64,000 nucleotides of DNA from the NCBI GenBank assembly GCA_965200645.1, contig CBDAUN010000001.1, positions 62,001 through 126,000 of the forward strand. Reading direction: 5' to 3'. Of this stretch, positions 1 through 10,089 are shown piece after piece. Each line of letters opens with the position of its first letter. Position 1 is the first letter of the stretch. The notes below the pieces were generated by a model, which worked only from the letters and a program-made list of their open reading frames with translations, was not told the origin of the DNA and searched no databases. The DNA comes from CBDAUN01 sp965200645 (GTDB lineage Bacteria; Pseudomonadota; Gammaproteobacteria; Arenicellales; JAJDZL01). The translations under genes were made by a program, and so were the position numbers.

Positions 1-336
1 GATGCAATTGATGATCAAGTACGCAACTTGGTTCGTATCCTGACTCACTATCGGCGCTTGGCAGTCATTCCGGACATTGCAAAGATGTATGAAACGTTGC
101 GTGCTGAAGCCGAGGGAATCATCGAGGCTGAAGTTGAGTCTGCCCAGGCTATGAGTTCGGAACATGAGCAGATTATTGCTGATGCACTGGAAGGTAAGTT
201 GGGTCGTAAGGTACGACTGAGCAACGTCGTGAACGAAGAACTGATTGGTGGCGTGGTTGTCAGAGCCGGCGACTGGGTAATTGACGGCTCCGTACGTGCC
301 CAACTGAATAAGCTCTCCAGCGCTTTGGGTGTTTGA
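1..336 (+). CDS. atpH: ATP synthase F1 subunit delta (C-terminal part, cut by window edge)
   Basis: This is the last 111 codons of the delta subunit, the peripheral-stalk protein (OSCP homologue) that ties the b subunits to the top of the alpha3beta3 head. The reading frame is open from base 1, so the gene starts outside the window. The C-terminal motif LGRKVRLSNVVNEELIGG, followed by a VVRAGDWVIDGSVRAQL segment, is the typical end of this family. atpA follows after 56 bp in the same direction, as in other gammaproteobacterial atp operons. The ending is intact and the identification is firm from both sequence and context. Confidence 0.95.
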   Translation, partial: DAIDDQVRNLVRILTHYRRLAVIPDIAKMYETLRAEAEGIIEAEVESAQAMSSEHEQIIADALEGKLGRKVRLSNVVNEELIGGVVVRAGDWVIDGSVRAQLNKLSSALGV

Positions 337-392
337 GGGACCTAAAGAATATTGAACAACTGCCATAATTCGAATATAGAGGAACACATGAA

Positions 393-1940
393 ATGGCGAT
401 GCAATTGAACCCGTCTGAAATTAGTGAATTAATCAAGGCACGAATATCCGACCTCGATTCGACCGCACAAGCAGGTAGCGAAGGAACTGTGGTGTTGTTA
501 ACGGACGGTATCGTCCGAATACATGGATTGGCCGACGCACTTCAAGGCGAAATGCTGGAGTTTCCAGGCGATACCTTCGGGCTTGCCCTTAACTTGGAAC
601 ACGATTCAGTCGGTGCCGTTATTCTCGGCGACTACGAACACATTTCCGAAGGCGATACAGTACGTTGCACCAACCGTATTTTGGAAGTCCCCGTCGGCGA
701 AGCACTGCTTGGACGAGTCGTCGACGCATTGGGTCAGCCCATTGACGGTAAGGGACCAATTGAAGCAGTTCGGTCTGAACCTATCGAAAAAGTCGCACCC
801 GGCGTGATTTCCAGACAGTCAGTCTCCCAGCCCGTCCAAACCGGACTGAAATCCATTGACTCCATGGTGCCAATCGGGCGGGGACAGCGTGAGTTGATTA
901 TTGGCGACCGCCAAACTGGAAAAACCGCTGTCGCCATTGATACCATCATTAACCAGATTGGCACGGGTATTAAATGTATCTACGTAGCTATCGGCCAAAA
1001 GTTTTCCAGTATCGCCAACGTAGTACGTAAGTTGGAAGAGTATGGCGCAATGGAACACACCATCGTCGTATCCGCATCGGCAGCTGAAAGTGCAGCCATG
1101 CAATACATTGCACCTTATTCCGGCTGTACCATGGGAGAATACTTTCGCGACAAAGGCGAGGATGCACTGATCATCTACGACGATCTAACCAAGCAGGCTT
1201 GGGCTTATCGTCAAATGTCCCTGCTCCTTCGCAGACCACCGGGTCGTGAAGCCTATCCGGGCGATGTGTTCTATTTGCATTCAAGACTGCTAGAACGAGC
1301 GGCACGAATCAACGCTGATCACGTTGAGTCTATCACCAACGGCGAAGTAACCGGACAAACCGGATCGCTGACCGCATTACCGATCATCGAAACCCAGGCA
1401 GGTGACGTATCAGCCTTTGTCCCGACAAATGTTATTTCGATTACGGACGGCCAAATCTATCTCGAAAGTGACTTGTTCAATGCAAATATTCGACCTGCAA
1501 TCAATGCAGGACTGTCGGTCTCTCGAGTGGGTGGTGCGGCACAATCTCCAATCATCAAAAAACTCGGCGGCGGGATTCGACTTGCATTAGCACAGTATAG
1601 AGAACTAGCCGCATTTTCGCAGTTTGCATCCGATCTTGATGAAGCCACACGAAAGCAGCTTGAGCGAGGTCAGCGTGTAACGGAAGTTATGAAGCAACCG
1701 CAGTATTCACCACTATCCGTTTGTGAAATGGCACTCGCACTATACGCTGCCAACGAAGGTTATTTGGATGATGTTGAAATCAGCAAAGTCGTTGCATTCG
1801 AAAACGCAATGCAGGCGTACCTGCGTTCCAACTATTCGGAGTTGATTGATGCAGTCAATGCTAACCCGGTCTACGACGATGATGTCGCTGCTAAATTCAA
1901 GGCCGCTTTAGATGACTTCATAGCGAACGGCTCTTATTGA
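393..1940 (+). CDS. atpA: ATP synthase F1 subunit alpha
   Basis: This encodes the 515-residue non-catalytic nucleotide-binding subunit of F1, which alternates with beta in the hexameric head. The Walker A motif GDRQTGKT lies near residues 170-177, and the family signature around PAINAGLSVSRVGG is present. The length is normal (E. coli has 513). The ATG at 393 has a GAGGA ribosome binding site about 10 bases upstream. It is the second gene of the atpH-A-G-D-C run. Nothing in the sequence is unusual. Confidence 0.98.
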   Translation: MAMQLNPSEISELIKARISDLDSTAQAGSEGTVVLLTDGIVRIHGLADALQGEMLEFPGDTFGLALNLEHDSVGAVILGDYEHISEGDTVRCTNRILEVPVGEALLGRVVDALGQPIDGKGPIEAVRSEPIEKVAPGVISRQSVSQPVQTGLKSIDSMVPIGRGQRELIIGDRQTGKTAVAIDTIINQIGTGIKCIYVAIGQKFSSIANVVRKLEEYGAMEHTIVVSASAAESAAMQYIAPYSGCTMGEYFRDKGEDALIIYDDLTKQAWAYRQMSLLLRRPPGREAYPGDVFYLHSRLLERAARINADHVESITNGEVTGQTGSLTALPIIETQAGDVSAFVPTNVISITDGQIYLESDLFNANIRPAINAGLSVSRVGGAAQSPIIKKLGGGIRLALAQYRELAAFSQFASDLDEATRKQLERGQRVTEVMKQPQYSPLSVCEMALALYAANEGYLDDVEISKVVAFENAMQAYLRSNYSELIDAVNANPVYDDDVAAKFKAALDDFIANGSY

Positions 1941-1987
1941 TCTATCAGTTAGTTTCGTTTTGACAAGTTAAATTGAGTTCAAAATAG

Positions 1988-2851
1988 ATGTCCGGCGCCA
2001 AGGAAATTCGAACCAAAATTCGAAGCATCGAAAACACGCAGAAGATTACTTCTGCGATGGAAATGGTTGCCGCCAGCAAGATGAAACGTGCTCAGGAAAG
2101 GATGAATGCTGCACGCCCATATGCTGAATCCATAAATAAGGTTGTGGCTCATATGCATCAGGCCAACTATGAGTACAAACACCCCTACACAGAAGAACGC
2201 GAAATCAAGGCAGTTGGTTACATCATTGTTTCTTCCGACCGCGGACTATGTGGCGGGCTGAACATTAACCTGTTCAGAACGGCAATCGAATCAATATCTC
2301 AGTGGGATGAACAAAACATCCCAACTCGATTTGGCATTATTGGCACCAAGGGCTTGGGCTTCTTTCGCAGAATTGGTGCCGAAATTCTTTGCCAGGCATC
2401 CCAAATCGGCGATACGCCCCAAATTGTCGAACTGATCGGGTCCGTTCGGGTAATGCTGGACGCATTCGAAGAAGGCAAAATTGATCGACTCTACCTGGTT
2501 AGCAACAAGTTCGAAAACACAATGACCCAATCACCCTTGATTGAGCAGTTGCTTCCAATTCATGCGATCGGATCCGAAGCTGATTATTCCCATCATTGGG
2601 ATTACCTATATGAACCGGAATCAAAGGTAGTAGTCGATGCTTTGATGTCACGCTATATTGAATCCTTGGTATACCGAGGCGTCGTGGAAAACATCGCTTG
2701 TGAGCAATCGGCGAGAATGGTCGCCATGAAGGCGGCAACCGACAACGCCGGCAATTTGATCGATGAACTCAAGCTTATCTACAACAAGGCGAGACAGGCA
2801 TCAATTACACAGGAAATTTCTGAAATAGTTGGCGGAGCAGCCGCAGTTTAA
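1988..2851 (+). CDS. atpG: ATP synthase F1 subunit gamma
   Basis: This is the 287-residue central rotor shaft that couples proton flow through Fo to catalysis in F1. The N-terminal helix begins SGAKEIRTKIRSIENTQKIT, and the C-terminal helix carries ARMVAMKAATDNAGNLI; both are the hallmark coiled-coil ends that pack together inside the head. The gene lies 47 bp after atpA and 68 bp before atpD, in operon order. The length equals that of the E. coli protein. Confidence 0.97.
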   Translation: MSGAKEIRTKIRSIENTQKITSAMEMVAASKMKRAQERMNAARPYAESINKVVAHMHQANYEYKHPYTEEREIKAVGYIIVSSDRGLCGGLNINLFRTAIESISQWDEQNIPTRFGIIGTKGLGFFRRIGAEILCQASQIGDTPQIVELIGSVRVMLDAFEEGKIDRLYLVSNKFENTMTQSPLIEQLLPIHAIGSEADYSHHWDYLYEPESKVVVDALMSRYIESLVYRGVVENIACEQSARMVAMKAATDNAGNLIDELKLIYNKARQASITQEISEIVGGAAAV

Positions 2852-2919
2852 CTTAGAAACTAGTTTTAGTTTACAAATCAGAACAACAATAGAGCGATAA
2901 AACTCAATAAGAGGCAGTC

Positions 2920-4302
2920 ATGACACAAGGCAAAATCGTTGAAATCATTGGCGCGGTCGTAGACGTGGAATATCCACGAGCAGCAATACCGAAGGTATTT
3001 GATGCACTTACTGTCGATAGCACCGGCCTGGTACTGGAAGTCCAGCAACAAATGGGTGATGGCGTAGTACGAACTATTGCAATGGGGTCGAGCGACGGAT
3101 TAAAGCGTGGTCTTGCCGTCACCAACACCGGCGAACCGATCACCGTACCGGTAGGCGAACCCACCCTTGGACGGATTATGAACGTATTGGGTGAGCCAAT
3201 TGATGAAAAAGGTCCAGTCGAATCAGAAACTCGCTGGCCGATCCACCGAAAGGCACCAGGATTTACCGATCAAGCTGCCACTGTAGAAATTCTCGAAACC
3301 GGAATTAAAGTTATCGATTTGATCATGCCGATCGCAAAAGGCGGTAAGGTTGGGTTGTTTGGAGGCGCCGGTGTTGGTAAGACCGTCACCCTGATGGAAC
3401 TCATCCGAAATATCGCAATCGAACATGCCGGATTTTCCGTTTTTGCAGGAGTTGGCGAACGAACTCGTGAAGGCAACGACTTCTATCACGAAATGAGAGA
3501 GGCCAACGTTCTCGATAAGGTCGCATTGGTCTATGGTCAGATGAACGAGCCTCCCGGCAATCGGCTTCGGGTTGCCCTATCGGGACTAACCATCTCCGAA
3601 TACTTCCGAGACGAAGGTCGCGACGTTCTACTGTTCATCGATAACATCTACCGTTATACGCTTGCGGGTACCGAAGTATCCGCCCTACTCGGAAGAATGC
3701 CTTCCGCCGTGGGTTACCAACCCACCTTGGCAGCCGAAATGGGTGTCTTGCAAGAACGTATTACTTCAACACGAACTGGATCGATTACATCCTTCCAAGC
3801 AATTTACGTACCAGCAGACGACTTGACTGATCCGTCTCCGGCAACAACGTTTGCTCACCTTGACGCAACATTAGTTCTTTCAAGACAGGTCGCTGAACTA
3901 GGTATCTACCCGGCAGTGGATCCGTTGGACTCAACCAGCCGTCAGCTTGACCCACTGGTAGTCGGGCAGGAACACTATGAAACGGCAAGAGCCGTTCAGG
4001 GCACCTTGCAGCGTTATAAAGAATTGCGTGACATCATCGCCATCTTGGGTATGGACGAACTATCCGAAGATGACAAGTTAACGGTATCGAGAGCCAGAAA
4101 GATTCAACGATTCCTTTCACAACCGTTCTTTGTGGCAGAAACTTTTACCGGAAGTGCCGGCAAGTATGTTTCACTCGCCGAGACTATCAAGGGATTCCAA
4201 GGAATCGTCAACGGAGACTATGATGACATTCCTGAGCAAGCCTTTTACATGGTCGGACCCATTGAAGAAGCAGTTGAATCTGCACAACAGGAAGCGGCTT
4301 AA
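2920..4302 (+). CDS. atpD: ATP synthase F1 subunit beta
   Basis: This is the 460-residue catalytic subunit of F1. The Walker A loop GGAGVGKT is at about residues 148-155, the VGERTREGNDFY motif follows, and the catalytic-site segment LLFIDNIYRYTLAGTEVSA includes the Walker B aspartate. The ADDLTDPSPATTFAHLDA stretch is fully conserved. The ATG follows a GAGG-type ribosome binding site. The subunit forms the catalytic sites with alpha. Confidence 0.98.
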   Translation: MTQGKIVEIIGAVVDVEYPRAAIPKVFDALTVDSTGLVLEVQQQMGDGVVRTIAMGSSDGLKRGLAVTNTGEPITVPVGEPTLGRIMNVLGEPIDEKGPVESETRWPIHRKAPGFTDQAATVEILETGIKVIDLIMPIAKGGKVGLFGGAGVGKTVTLMELIRNIAIEHAGFSVFAGVGERTREGNDFYHEMREANVLDKVALVYGQMNEPPGNRLRVALSGLTISEYFRDEGRDVLLFIDNIYRYTLAGTEVSALLGRMPSAVGYQPTLAAEMGVLQERITSTRTGSITSFQAIYVPADDLTDPSPATTFAHLDATLVLSRQVAELGIYPAVDPLDSTSRQLDPLVVGQEHYETARAVQGTLQRYKELRDIIAILGMDELSEDDKLTVSRARKIQRFLSQPFFVAETFTGSAGKYVSLAETIKGFQGIVNGDYDDIPEQAFYMVGPIEEAVESAQQEAA

Positions 4303-4336
4303 TTTCTGTACTTAGGCATAACATTAGGATGAGCGA

Positions 4337-4756
4337 ATGAGTACCATACAAGTCGAAATTGTCAGTGCCGAAGAGTCCATCTGGACCGGCATAGGTACGA
4401 TGGTGTTTGCCCCGGCAGAAATGGGCGAGGTAGGTATTGCTCCTCAGCACGCACCTTTGCTGACACGACTTAAGCCCGGCGAAGTCCGTGTCCAGTTAGA
4501 AGACGGAGCGGAACAATTTTTCTTCGTCTCTGGCGGCTTGTTGGAAGTACAACCTGACCAAGTGACAGTCTTATCCGATACTGCAGTACGTGCCGCAGAC
4601 CTGGATGAAGCAAAGGCACTAGAAGCACAACAAAAGGCGGAACGCGATCTGCAAGACAAGACTTCAACCATGGAACTCGCTCGAGCCAAAGCTGAGTTGG
4701 TACAGGCAGCAGCACAACTGAGGGCAGCACGCAAGCTCAAAAAACTCAAGAAGTAG
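4337..4756 (+). CDS. atpC: ATP synthase F1 subunit epsilon
   Basis: This 139-residue subunit sits at the foot of the gamma shaft and can inhibit ATP hydrolysis. The N-terminal beta-sandwich is recognisable from VEIVSAEESIWTGIGTMV and GEVGIAPQHAPLLTRLKPG. The C-terminal helical hairpin, about residues 90-139, is rich in Ala, Lys, Glu and Gln and ends LRAARKLKKLKK, as usual. It closes the atp operon; a T-rich stretch follows directly, but no strong hairpin was seen before glmU. Confidence 0.95.
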   Translation: MSTIQVEIVSAEESIWTGIGTMVFAPAEMGEVGIAPQHAPLLTRLKPGEVRVQLEDGAEQFFFVSGGLLEVQPDQVTVLSDTAVRAADLDEAKALEAQQKAERDLQDKTSTMELARAKAELVQAAAQLRAARKLKKLKK

Positions 4757-4828
4757 TTTTTTTATCTTAAGTCCCTTGGAAGTAATTCTGGGACACCTTA
4801 CATCTAAACACATTCTGGAGCCTCTTGA

Positions 4829-6214
4829 ATGGCTACAACGGAAGTCATTATTCTTGCAGGAGGAAGAGGGGTTCGCATGCGTTCCAACGTTCCCAAGGCA
4901 CTACAGGAAATCGCTGGACGTCCGATGTTGTCTCACCTGCTTAACTGTGTGCGTGACTCCGGAATTGATCGTACCCACATTGTTCACGCAAATGCCGCAG
5001 AACAATTAAAACAACAAATTAAGGACACTGACATTGTCTTGACCCTTCAGTCAGAGCCCTTGGGAACCGCTCACGCAGTACAACAAGCTCTTCCGAAAGT
5101 TGACCCCGAATCCATCGTTATCGTACTTTACGCCGATAATCCCATGGTTCGGCCTGATACAGTTTCCAAACTAATCAAAGTAGCTCAGCACGATAAACTG
5201 GCACTGTTAACAATAAACCTGGATAACCCGGATGGCTTTGGCAGAATCATTCGCAACGATGATGGAAGAATCATTAATATCATTGAACATAAAGATGCCA
5301 GCCCTGACCAGTTAAAAGTTAAAGAGGTAAACGTTGGACCCATTGCAGTATCCGCCAAACTGTTAACCGAATGGATTGAGAAAATTGACAACAACAACTC
5401 CCAAGGTGAATATTATCTTACTGACATTGTTGGCATTGCCTTGAACGAAGGAATATCTGTTGAATCCTGTTCAACAACAAGTGAGATTGAAACCACCGGA
5501 GTAAACAGTAGGCTGGACCAGGCAAGACTTGAAAGAATGTATCAGTTTGAAACTGCACAGGACTTAATGGCAGAGGGTGTTCGAGTTATCGACCCTAATC
5601 GCTTTGACCTGCGCGGCAGTTGTTCAGCCGGAAAGGATTGTGTGATTGACATAAACGTCATTCTCGAAGGAAGGGTTGAGTTGGCCGATAGCGTACGAAT
5701 CGGACCCCAGTGCGTCATTCGAAACTCAATCATTCAATCAAACGTCATCATCGAAGCCAATTGCATAATTGACGAGGCGGTCATAAAGGCAGGTGCAAAA
5801 ATTGGTCCTTTTGCCCGAATTCGCCCCGGCTCAGTTATTGGAGAAAACTGTAAGGTCGGCAACTTCGTTGAAGTGAATCGATCAGCGCTTGGAAAGAATT
5901 CCAAGGCAAGCCATTTGACATATATTGGGGACTCTGAGATCGGGGAAGATGTCAACATTGGCGCTGGCGTGGTGACGTGCAACTATGATGGCAAGAGCAA
6001 GCACAAGACTATCATTGGTGACCGTGCATTCATTGGATCTAATTCATCACTAGTTGCTCCTTTGGAAGTTGGCAAAGATGCAATAATTGGAGCAGGCTCC
6101 ACGATAACCAAGTCTGTAAAGGATGGATATTTGGCAGTCGAAAGAGCACCAACACGAGAGTTTGACGGACAGGAAGTTCGCAGCATTCGAAGACAGAAAC
6201 TTCACAAAAAATAG
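4829..6214 (+). CDS. glmU: Bifunctional UDP-GlcNAc pyrophosphorylase / glucosamine-1-phosphate acetyltransferase
   Basis: This enzyme makes UDP-N-acetylglucosamine from glucosamine-1-phosphate, acetyl-CoA and UTP, for peptidoglycan and LPS. The N-terminal nucleotidyltransferase domain (about residues 1-230) opens with LAGGRGVRMRSNVPKALQ. The C-terminal half is a left-handed beta-helix of hexapeptide repeats with the acetyltransferase elements RIRPGSVIGENCKVGNFVEV and GAGVVTCNYDG. At 461 residues it is full length. Its place between the atp operon and glmS is the usual gammaproteobacterial order. Confidence 0.97.
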   Translation: MATTEVIILAGGRGVRMRSNVPKALQEIAGRPMLSHLLNCVRDSGIDRTHIVHANAAEQLKQQIKDTDIVLTLQSEPLGTAHAVQQALPKVDPESIVIVLYADNPMVRPDTVSKLIKVAQHDKLALLTINLDNPDGFGRIIRNDDGRIINIIEHKDASPDQLKVKEVNVGPIAVSAKLLTEWIEKIDNNNSQGEYYLTDIVGIALNEGISVESCSTTSEIETTGVNSRLDQARLERMYQFETAQDLMAEGVRVIDPNRFDLRGSCSAGKDCVIDINVILEGRVELADSVRIGPQCVIRNSIIQSNVIIEANCIIDEAVIKAGAKIGPFARIRPGSVIGENCKVGNFVEVNRSALGKNSKASHLTYIGDSEIGEDVNIGAGVVTCNYDGKSKHKTIIGDRAFIGSNSSLVAPLEVGKDAIIGAGSTITKSVKDGYLAVERAPTREFDGQEVRSIRRQKLHKK

Positions 6215-6238
6215 AGAAACCAATTTGGGTCAACAACC

Positions 6239-8077
6239 ATGTGTGGAATCATAGGAGCAGTATCTAATCGAGATGCAGTACCAGTACTGCTGGATGGTTT
6301 GCGTAAGCTGGAGTATAGAGGGTATGACTCCGCAGGTATTGCTGCAATCAATGCCGAAGGTAAGTTTGAACGTACTCGATGTTCCGGACGAGTCGAAACA
6401 CTGGCCGACATGATCGGCAACGGCAGCCCATTATCAGGTACTACTGCAGTGGGACATACGCGCTGGGCTACCCACGGCGCACCTAGTACCAACAATGCTC
6501 ACCCCTTGATTGCCAACGAGCATGTTGCTGTCGTCTGCAATGGGGTAATTGAAAATTATGAGCAACTGCGAGATGCCCAGCAAGAAAGTGGCATCGTATT
6601 TGAATCAGAAACTGATACCGAAGTCGTCGCTCACGAACTAAATCAAATGATCTCTAGCGGAAATAGCTTCATGGCTGCCATGCGCAAAACCGCAGAAAAG
6701 TTGCATGGCGCGTACTCTATTGCTGCGATGTGTGTTTCTGACCCATCAACAATCGTAGTTGCCAGGGAAGGTAGTCCTTTAATTATTGGATTTGGTAACA
6801 AGGAAATATTTATCGCATCAGACATGATCGCTTTAGCTGAAATAGCAGATTCAGTCATCGTGCTGGAAAACGGCGACATTGCTGAAATTTCCAGTGTTGA
6901 ACATGTAAAAATCATTGATCGCAGTGGCTACCAAGTCGAGAGAATTTGTGAACCGCTAAAATTACGTACAGATTCGATTTCCTTGGAAGGCTACTCGCAC
7001 CACATGCAAAAGGAAATCTTTGAACAAGGTGTTGCAGTAGCCGAAACAATCGAATACCGAATTTCTGCTGATCGCTTACTGGAGAAGCAAACATTCAGTT
7101 ATGCCGCAGCAGAAATTTTCGATCGTACGCAGTGCGTACGCATCCTAGGCTGTGGCACCAGCTATTACGCCGGACTAGTAGCCAGAATGTGGTTTGAATC
7201 TTTTGGCATTCCTTGCGACGCCGAAATCGCTAGTGAGTTTCGCTATCGTGACCACGCTGTTCCAACAGATGCTCTTGTTGTTGCAATTTCACAGTCAGGT
7301 GAGACTGCAGATACATTAGCTGCTCTTGAGGAGGCAAAGCGAATTGGATTTAGGTATTCACTCGCGTTAACCAATTCCCCATTCAGTTCGTTAGTTCGAG
7401 AAACCGATCTTGTATTGCAAACTCATGCAGGTCCTGAAATCGGAGTTGCATCAACCAAGGCATTCACGACTCAGTTGGTGTGCTTGATTCTTCTGGGACT
7501 GGCACTTGCTAGAAGAAGAGGATTGACCCCTGAAAAGGAATCCGAAATAGTCAGTGAATTGCGTATGCTTCCAACCCGAATTGAAGAGGCACTAAAGCTT
7601 AACGACAAGATTGAAAAGATTGCCTGGGAGTTCGCAGATAAGGAACATGCGTTGTTTCTTGGACGCGGTGTACACTACCCAATCGCTCTCGAAGGTGCAC
7701 TTAAGTTAAAGGAAATATCATACATTCATGCAGAAGCTTACCCTGCTGGTGAATTAAAGCATGGCCCATTAGCGTTGATCGATGCAAAAGTACCAACAAT
7801 TGCTGTAGCACCTAATAATCACCTGCTCAGTAAACTAAAGGCTAATATTCAGGAAGTCAGGGCCCGTAAAGGACGATTAATCGTACTTGCAGACACGGGT
7901 GCCCCGATTGATGGTGATGACTACATTGAAATTGTAAACATGTCGCCTTCAGGAGAGTATTCATCACCCATAATTTACACAATCGCTCTTCAACTACTCG
8001 CCTATCACGTTGCCATCATCAAGGGTACTGATATTGACCGGCCACGAAATTTAGCGAAGTCTGTTACAGTAGAATAG
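6239..8077 (+). CDS. glmS: Glutamine--fructose-6-phosphate aminotransferase
   Basis: This enzyme converts fructose-6-phosphate and glutamine to glucosamine-6-phosphate, the first committed step of amino-sugar synthesis. The start MCGIIGAV places the catalytic Cys at position 2 after Met removal, which fixes the start codon. A class-II glutaminase domain (about residues 1-240) is followed by two SIS sugar-isomerase domains containing CGTSYYAG and SQSGETADT, and the C-terminus ends in the conserved LAKSVTVE. At 612 residues it is full length. It lies 24 bp behind glmU, so the two are probably co-transcribed. Confidence 0.98.
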   Translation: MCGIIGAVSNRDAVPVLLDGLRKLEYRGYDSAGIAAINAEGKFERTRCSGRVETLADMIGNGSPLSGTTAVGHTRWATHGAPSTNNAHPLIANEHVAVVCNGVIENYEQLRDAQQESGIVFESETDTEVVAHELNQMISSGNSFMAAMRKTAEKLHGAYSIAAMCVSDPSTIVVAREGSPLIIGFGNKEIFIASDMIALAEIADSVIVLENGDIAEISSVEHVKIIDRSGYQVERICEPLKLRTDSISLEGYSHHMQKEIFEQGVAVAETIEYRISADRLLEKQTFSYAAAEIFDRTQCVRILGCGTSYYAGLVARMWFESFGIPCDAEIASEFRYRDHAVPTDALVVAISQSGETADTLAALEEAKRIGFRYSLALTNSPFSSLVRETDLVLQTHAGPEIGVASTKAFTTQLVCLILLGLALARRRGLTPEKESEIVSELRMLPTRIEEALKLNDKIEKIAWEFADKEHALFLGRGVHYPIALEGALKLKEISYIHAEAYPAGELKHGPLALIDAKVPTIAVAPNNHLLSKLKANIQEVRARKGRLIVLADTGAPIDGDDYIEIVNMSPSGEYSSPIIYTIALQLLAYHVAIIKGTDIDRPRNLAKSVTVE

Positions 8078-8560
8078 CCTTTACCAAAACGTTTGGAAAA
8101 GTGTTAATTCGAATTTTAGTAGTCCAGGATTTAGATGGAAATTAAATGTTTTAGTTGATATTTAGTTTGCAAAAGAATACCAGTGCTAATGTAGCAAGTG
8201 CACGAGTAAGTGGCATAAAGCCATACCACGAAAGAGAAAGTTGGAGTGACTAAGGATCAGCCTTTACAAGTCCCTGCCGATGTTTGACACCTAAGACTAG
8301 GCAAATAGCATTCGACGAAAGAACGGCAGGGCATAGCTGCGTTGGCGTCAGTGCATATGCTCGAAACAATGCACAAGACTGTGCCTTGTCATTGTAAGGA
8401 ATATAGAGAGTGATTCAGACTAATTTCGAAATCTCCAAGATGGTGCAACTCGAAAAAGAAGCGCAGTAGCATCCAATAAAAATTCTACGCAGGAATTTTC
8501 TGCAGGAGTTAAAAGCGTTACATTAAATGTTTTACTGGAGCGATAAGACGGCGAGTTGCC
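8078..8560 (+). other. Gene-free stretch between glmS and the eroded DUF262 module
   Basis: No reading frame here looks real on either strand. Two small structures are visible: CCAAA-ACG-TTTGG just after glmS (about 8084-8096), a weak candidate for the end of the glmS transcript, and an 8-bp inverted repeat CCCTGCCG / CGGCAGGG at 8272-8279 and 8324-8331. The latter may be chance. The stretch marks the boundary between the conserved core operon and accessory DNA. Confidence 0.5.
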
Positions 8561-9719
8561 ATGGAACAACCACAAAGAAATCAAATCACAGACTCAACAC
8601 GCTATGATGATTCGAACAATGTTGAAGTAGTCGAGGGGCTAGATGAAGCAAGCGGGTCATGGGGTGACTATCCCATTGACGACCTCCTAATCAGGCAGGA
8701 TAATCGCACGATCTATGATGTTATTCGACGCATTGAAATGTCGAACTACATCATGGACCCAGACTTCCAACGCGATTTCATTTGGCGAGAAGATAAGCAA
8801 AGCAAATTAATCGAGTCTGTAATTATGCGTATCTCTCTACCCGTATTTTATATGGCGGAGGATAACGGAGGGACGAATGGTAGTAGTCGACGGCTTACAA
8901 CGACTAACACCATTTTGGCGATTTCTAAAGGGTGAACTTAGGCTGAAGCTCCCTGACAGACGTGAACTTCATGGTCATCGATTTTCGGAACTGCCTCACA
9001 AAATTCAAAATCGTGTCGAGGATAGCAATCTAACTTTCTACATAATTGACTCGAATGTTCCCGAACGCGCACGCCTTGACATATTCGAAAGAGTAAACGG
9101 AGGTGTTCCGCTAAGTCGACAACAGATGCGGAACTGCTTGTTCAACGGGAAAGCTACGCGATTCTTAAAGAGCGAATCTCAGTCTCGCATTTTCCGTGAG
9201 GTGACGGGAAAGAGCCTGAATACTCGGACCATGAGAGATCGTGAATTCATCAATCGATTTTGTGCTTTTCAACTCTTTGATGTCAATGACTATCGTGGTG
9301 ATATGGATGACTTTCTTGCTCAGTGTTTGCACCGAATGAACAAGATGGAGGATGTCGCTCTTGAGGAATTGTCCAGAGATTTTCATCGAGGGCTTAGTAA
9401 TAACTTCTTGGTTTTCGGACGTCATGCATTTCGAAAACATGAATTAGGTCAGGAAAAGCGTGGTGTACTGAACGCTTCCCTCTGGGATGTGATGTCAACT
9501 GGGTTGTCCGGATATGAAGAAAAAGTTGTCAAGGAACGTGAAGACATTCTTCGACAATCTGTCCATCGTCTTCTTAAAGACGAGGAGTTCGTCAATTCCA
9601 TCAGTTCTGGAACGAACGATTCCAAGAATGTAAAGACTCGTTTCGATAAGTCCCGGACTACACTGTGGGAGGTGCTAGGTGATCACGTGGACCAATCTAC
9701 GACATTTCAAGTGCTTTGA
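8561..9719 (+). pseudogene. DUF262-family (GmrSD-type N-terminal domain) gene broken by a frameshift
   Basis: Two overlapping frames make one DUF262 protein. The first (8561-8935) ends its homologous part with DPDFQRDFIWREDKQSKLIE and VFYMAEDNGG. The second takes over near 8877 with VVVDGLQRLTPFWRFLKG, which is the next conserved DUF262 motif. Removing one base near the GGAGGG at 8866-8871 would restore a continuous protein of roughly 385 residues. DUF262 is a ParB/Srx-like fold that carries the NTP-dependent DNA-cleavage activity in GmrSD-type modification-dependent restriction enzymes. The stop at 9717-9719 overlaps the start of a downstream AAA ATPase. It could be a sequencing error, but the truncated neighbour argues for real decay. 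Confidence 0.75.
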
Positions 9720-10089
9720 ACTGCTGAAATTGCCTGTGAGTCATCTAACTTTACTATCTGGTTGCAATGCCTCCGGTAAGTCATCAGTGTTGCAGGCGTT
9801 GGTCTTGCTACATCAGACGATGCGCGAGCACGAGCGATCTTCACGTCTTATGCTTAATGGTGCAACGATTCGCCTCGGAACTGCTACTGACATCGTTGAT
9901 CAAGTCTCTGGCCGCCGCTCTTGCGAGATTGGTCTGATTGATGGAAATTCTGCACAATTCAAGTGGGAATTCATAGGAGAACATAATGAGTTATCCATGG
10001 CTGTGCAAAGAGCGTGGGGTGAAACGGTGAATCATGGTTGGGATACGTGTGTCAGCGGGACCCGACCTACAGAAGTCGTGAGCGACTGA
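9679..10089 (+). pseudogene. AAA-family ATPase, N-terminal fragment only
   Basis: This frame (GTG start) begins MITWTNLRHFKCFELL and carries a Walker A motif, GCNASGKSS, near residues 28-36, the typical start of OLD/RecF-like ATPases that accompany DUF262 proteins. The recognisable sequence stops near residue 115 and the frame ends at 136, so the signature loop, Walker B and any C-terminal domain are missing. It overlaps the DUF262 gene by about 41 bp, so the two were a translationally coupled pair. Beyond about 10030 the DNA joins an unrelated Rpn-like tail, pointing to a deletion or recombination junction. Confidence 0.65.
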
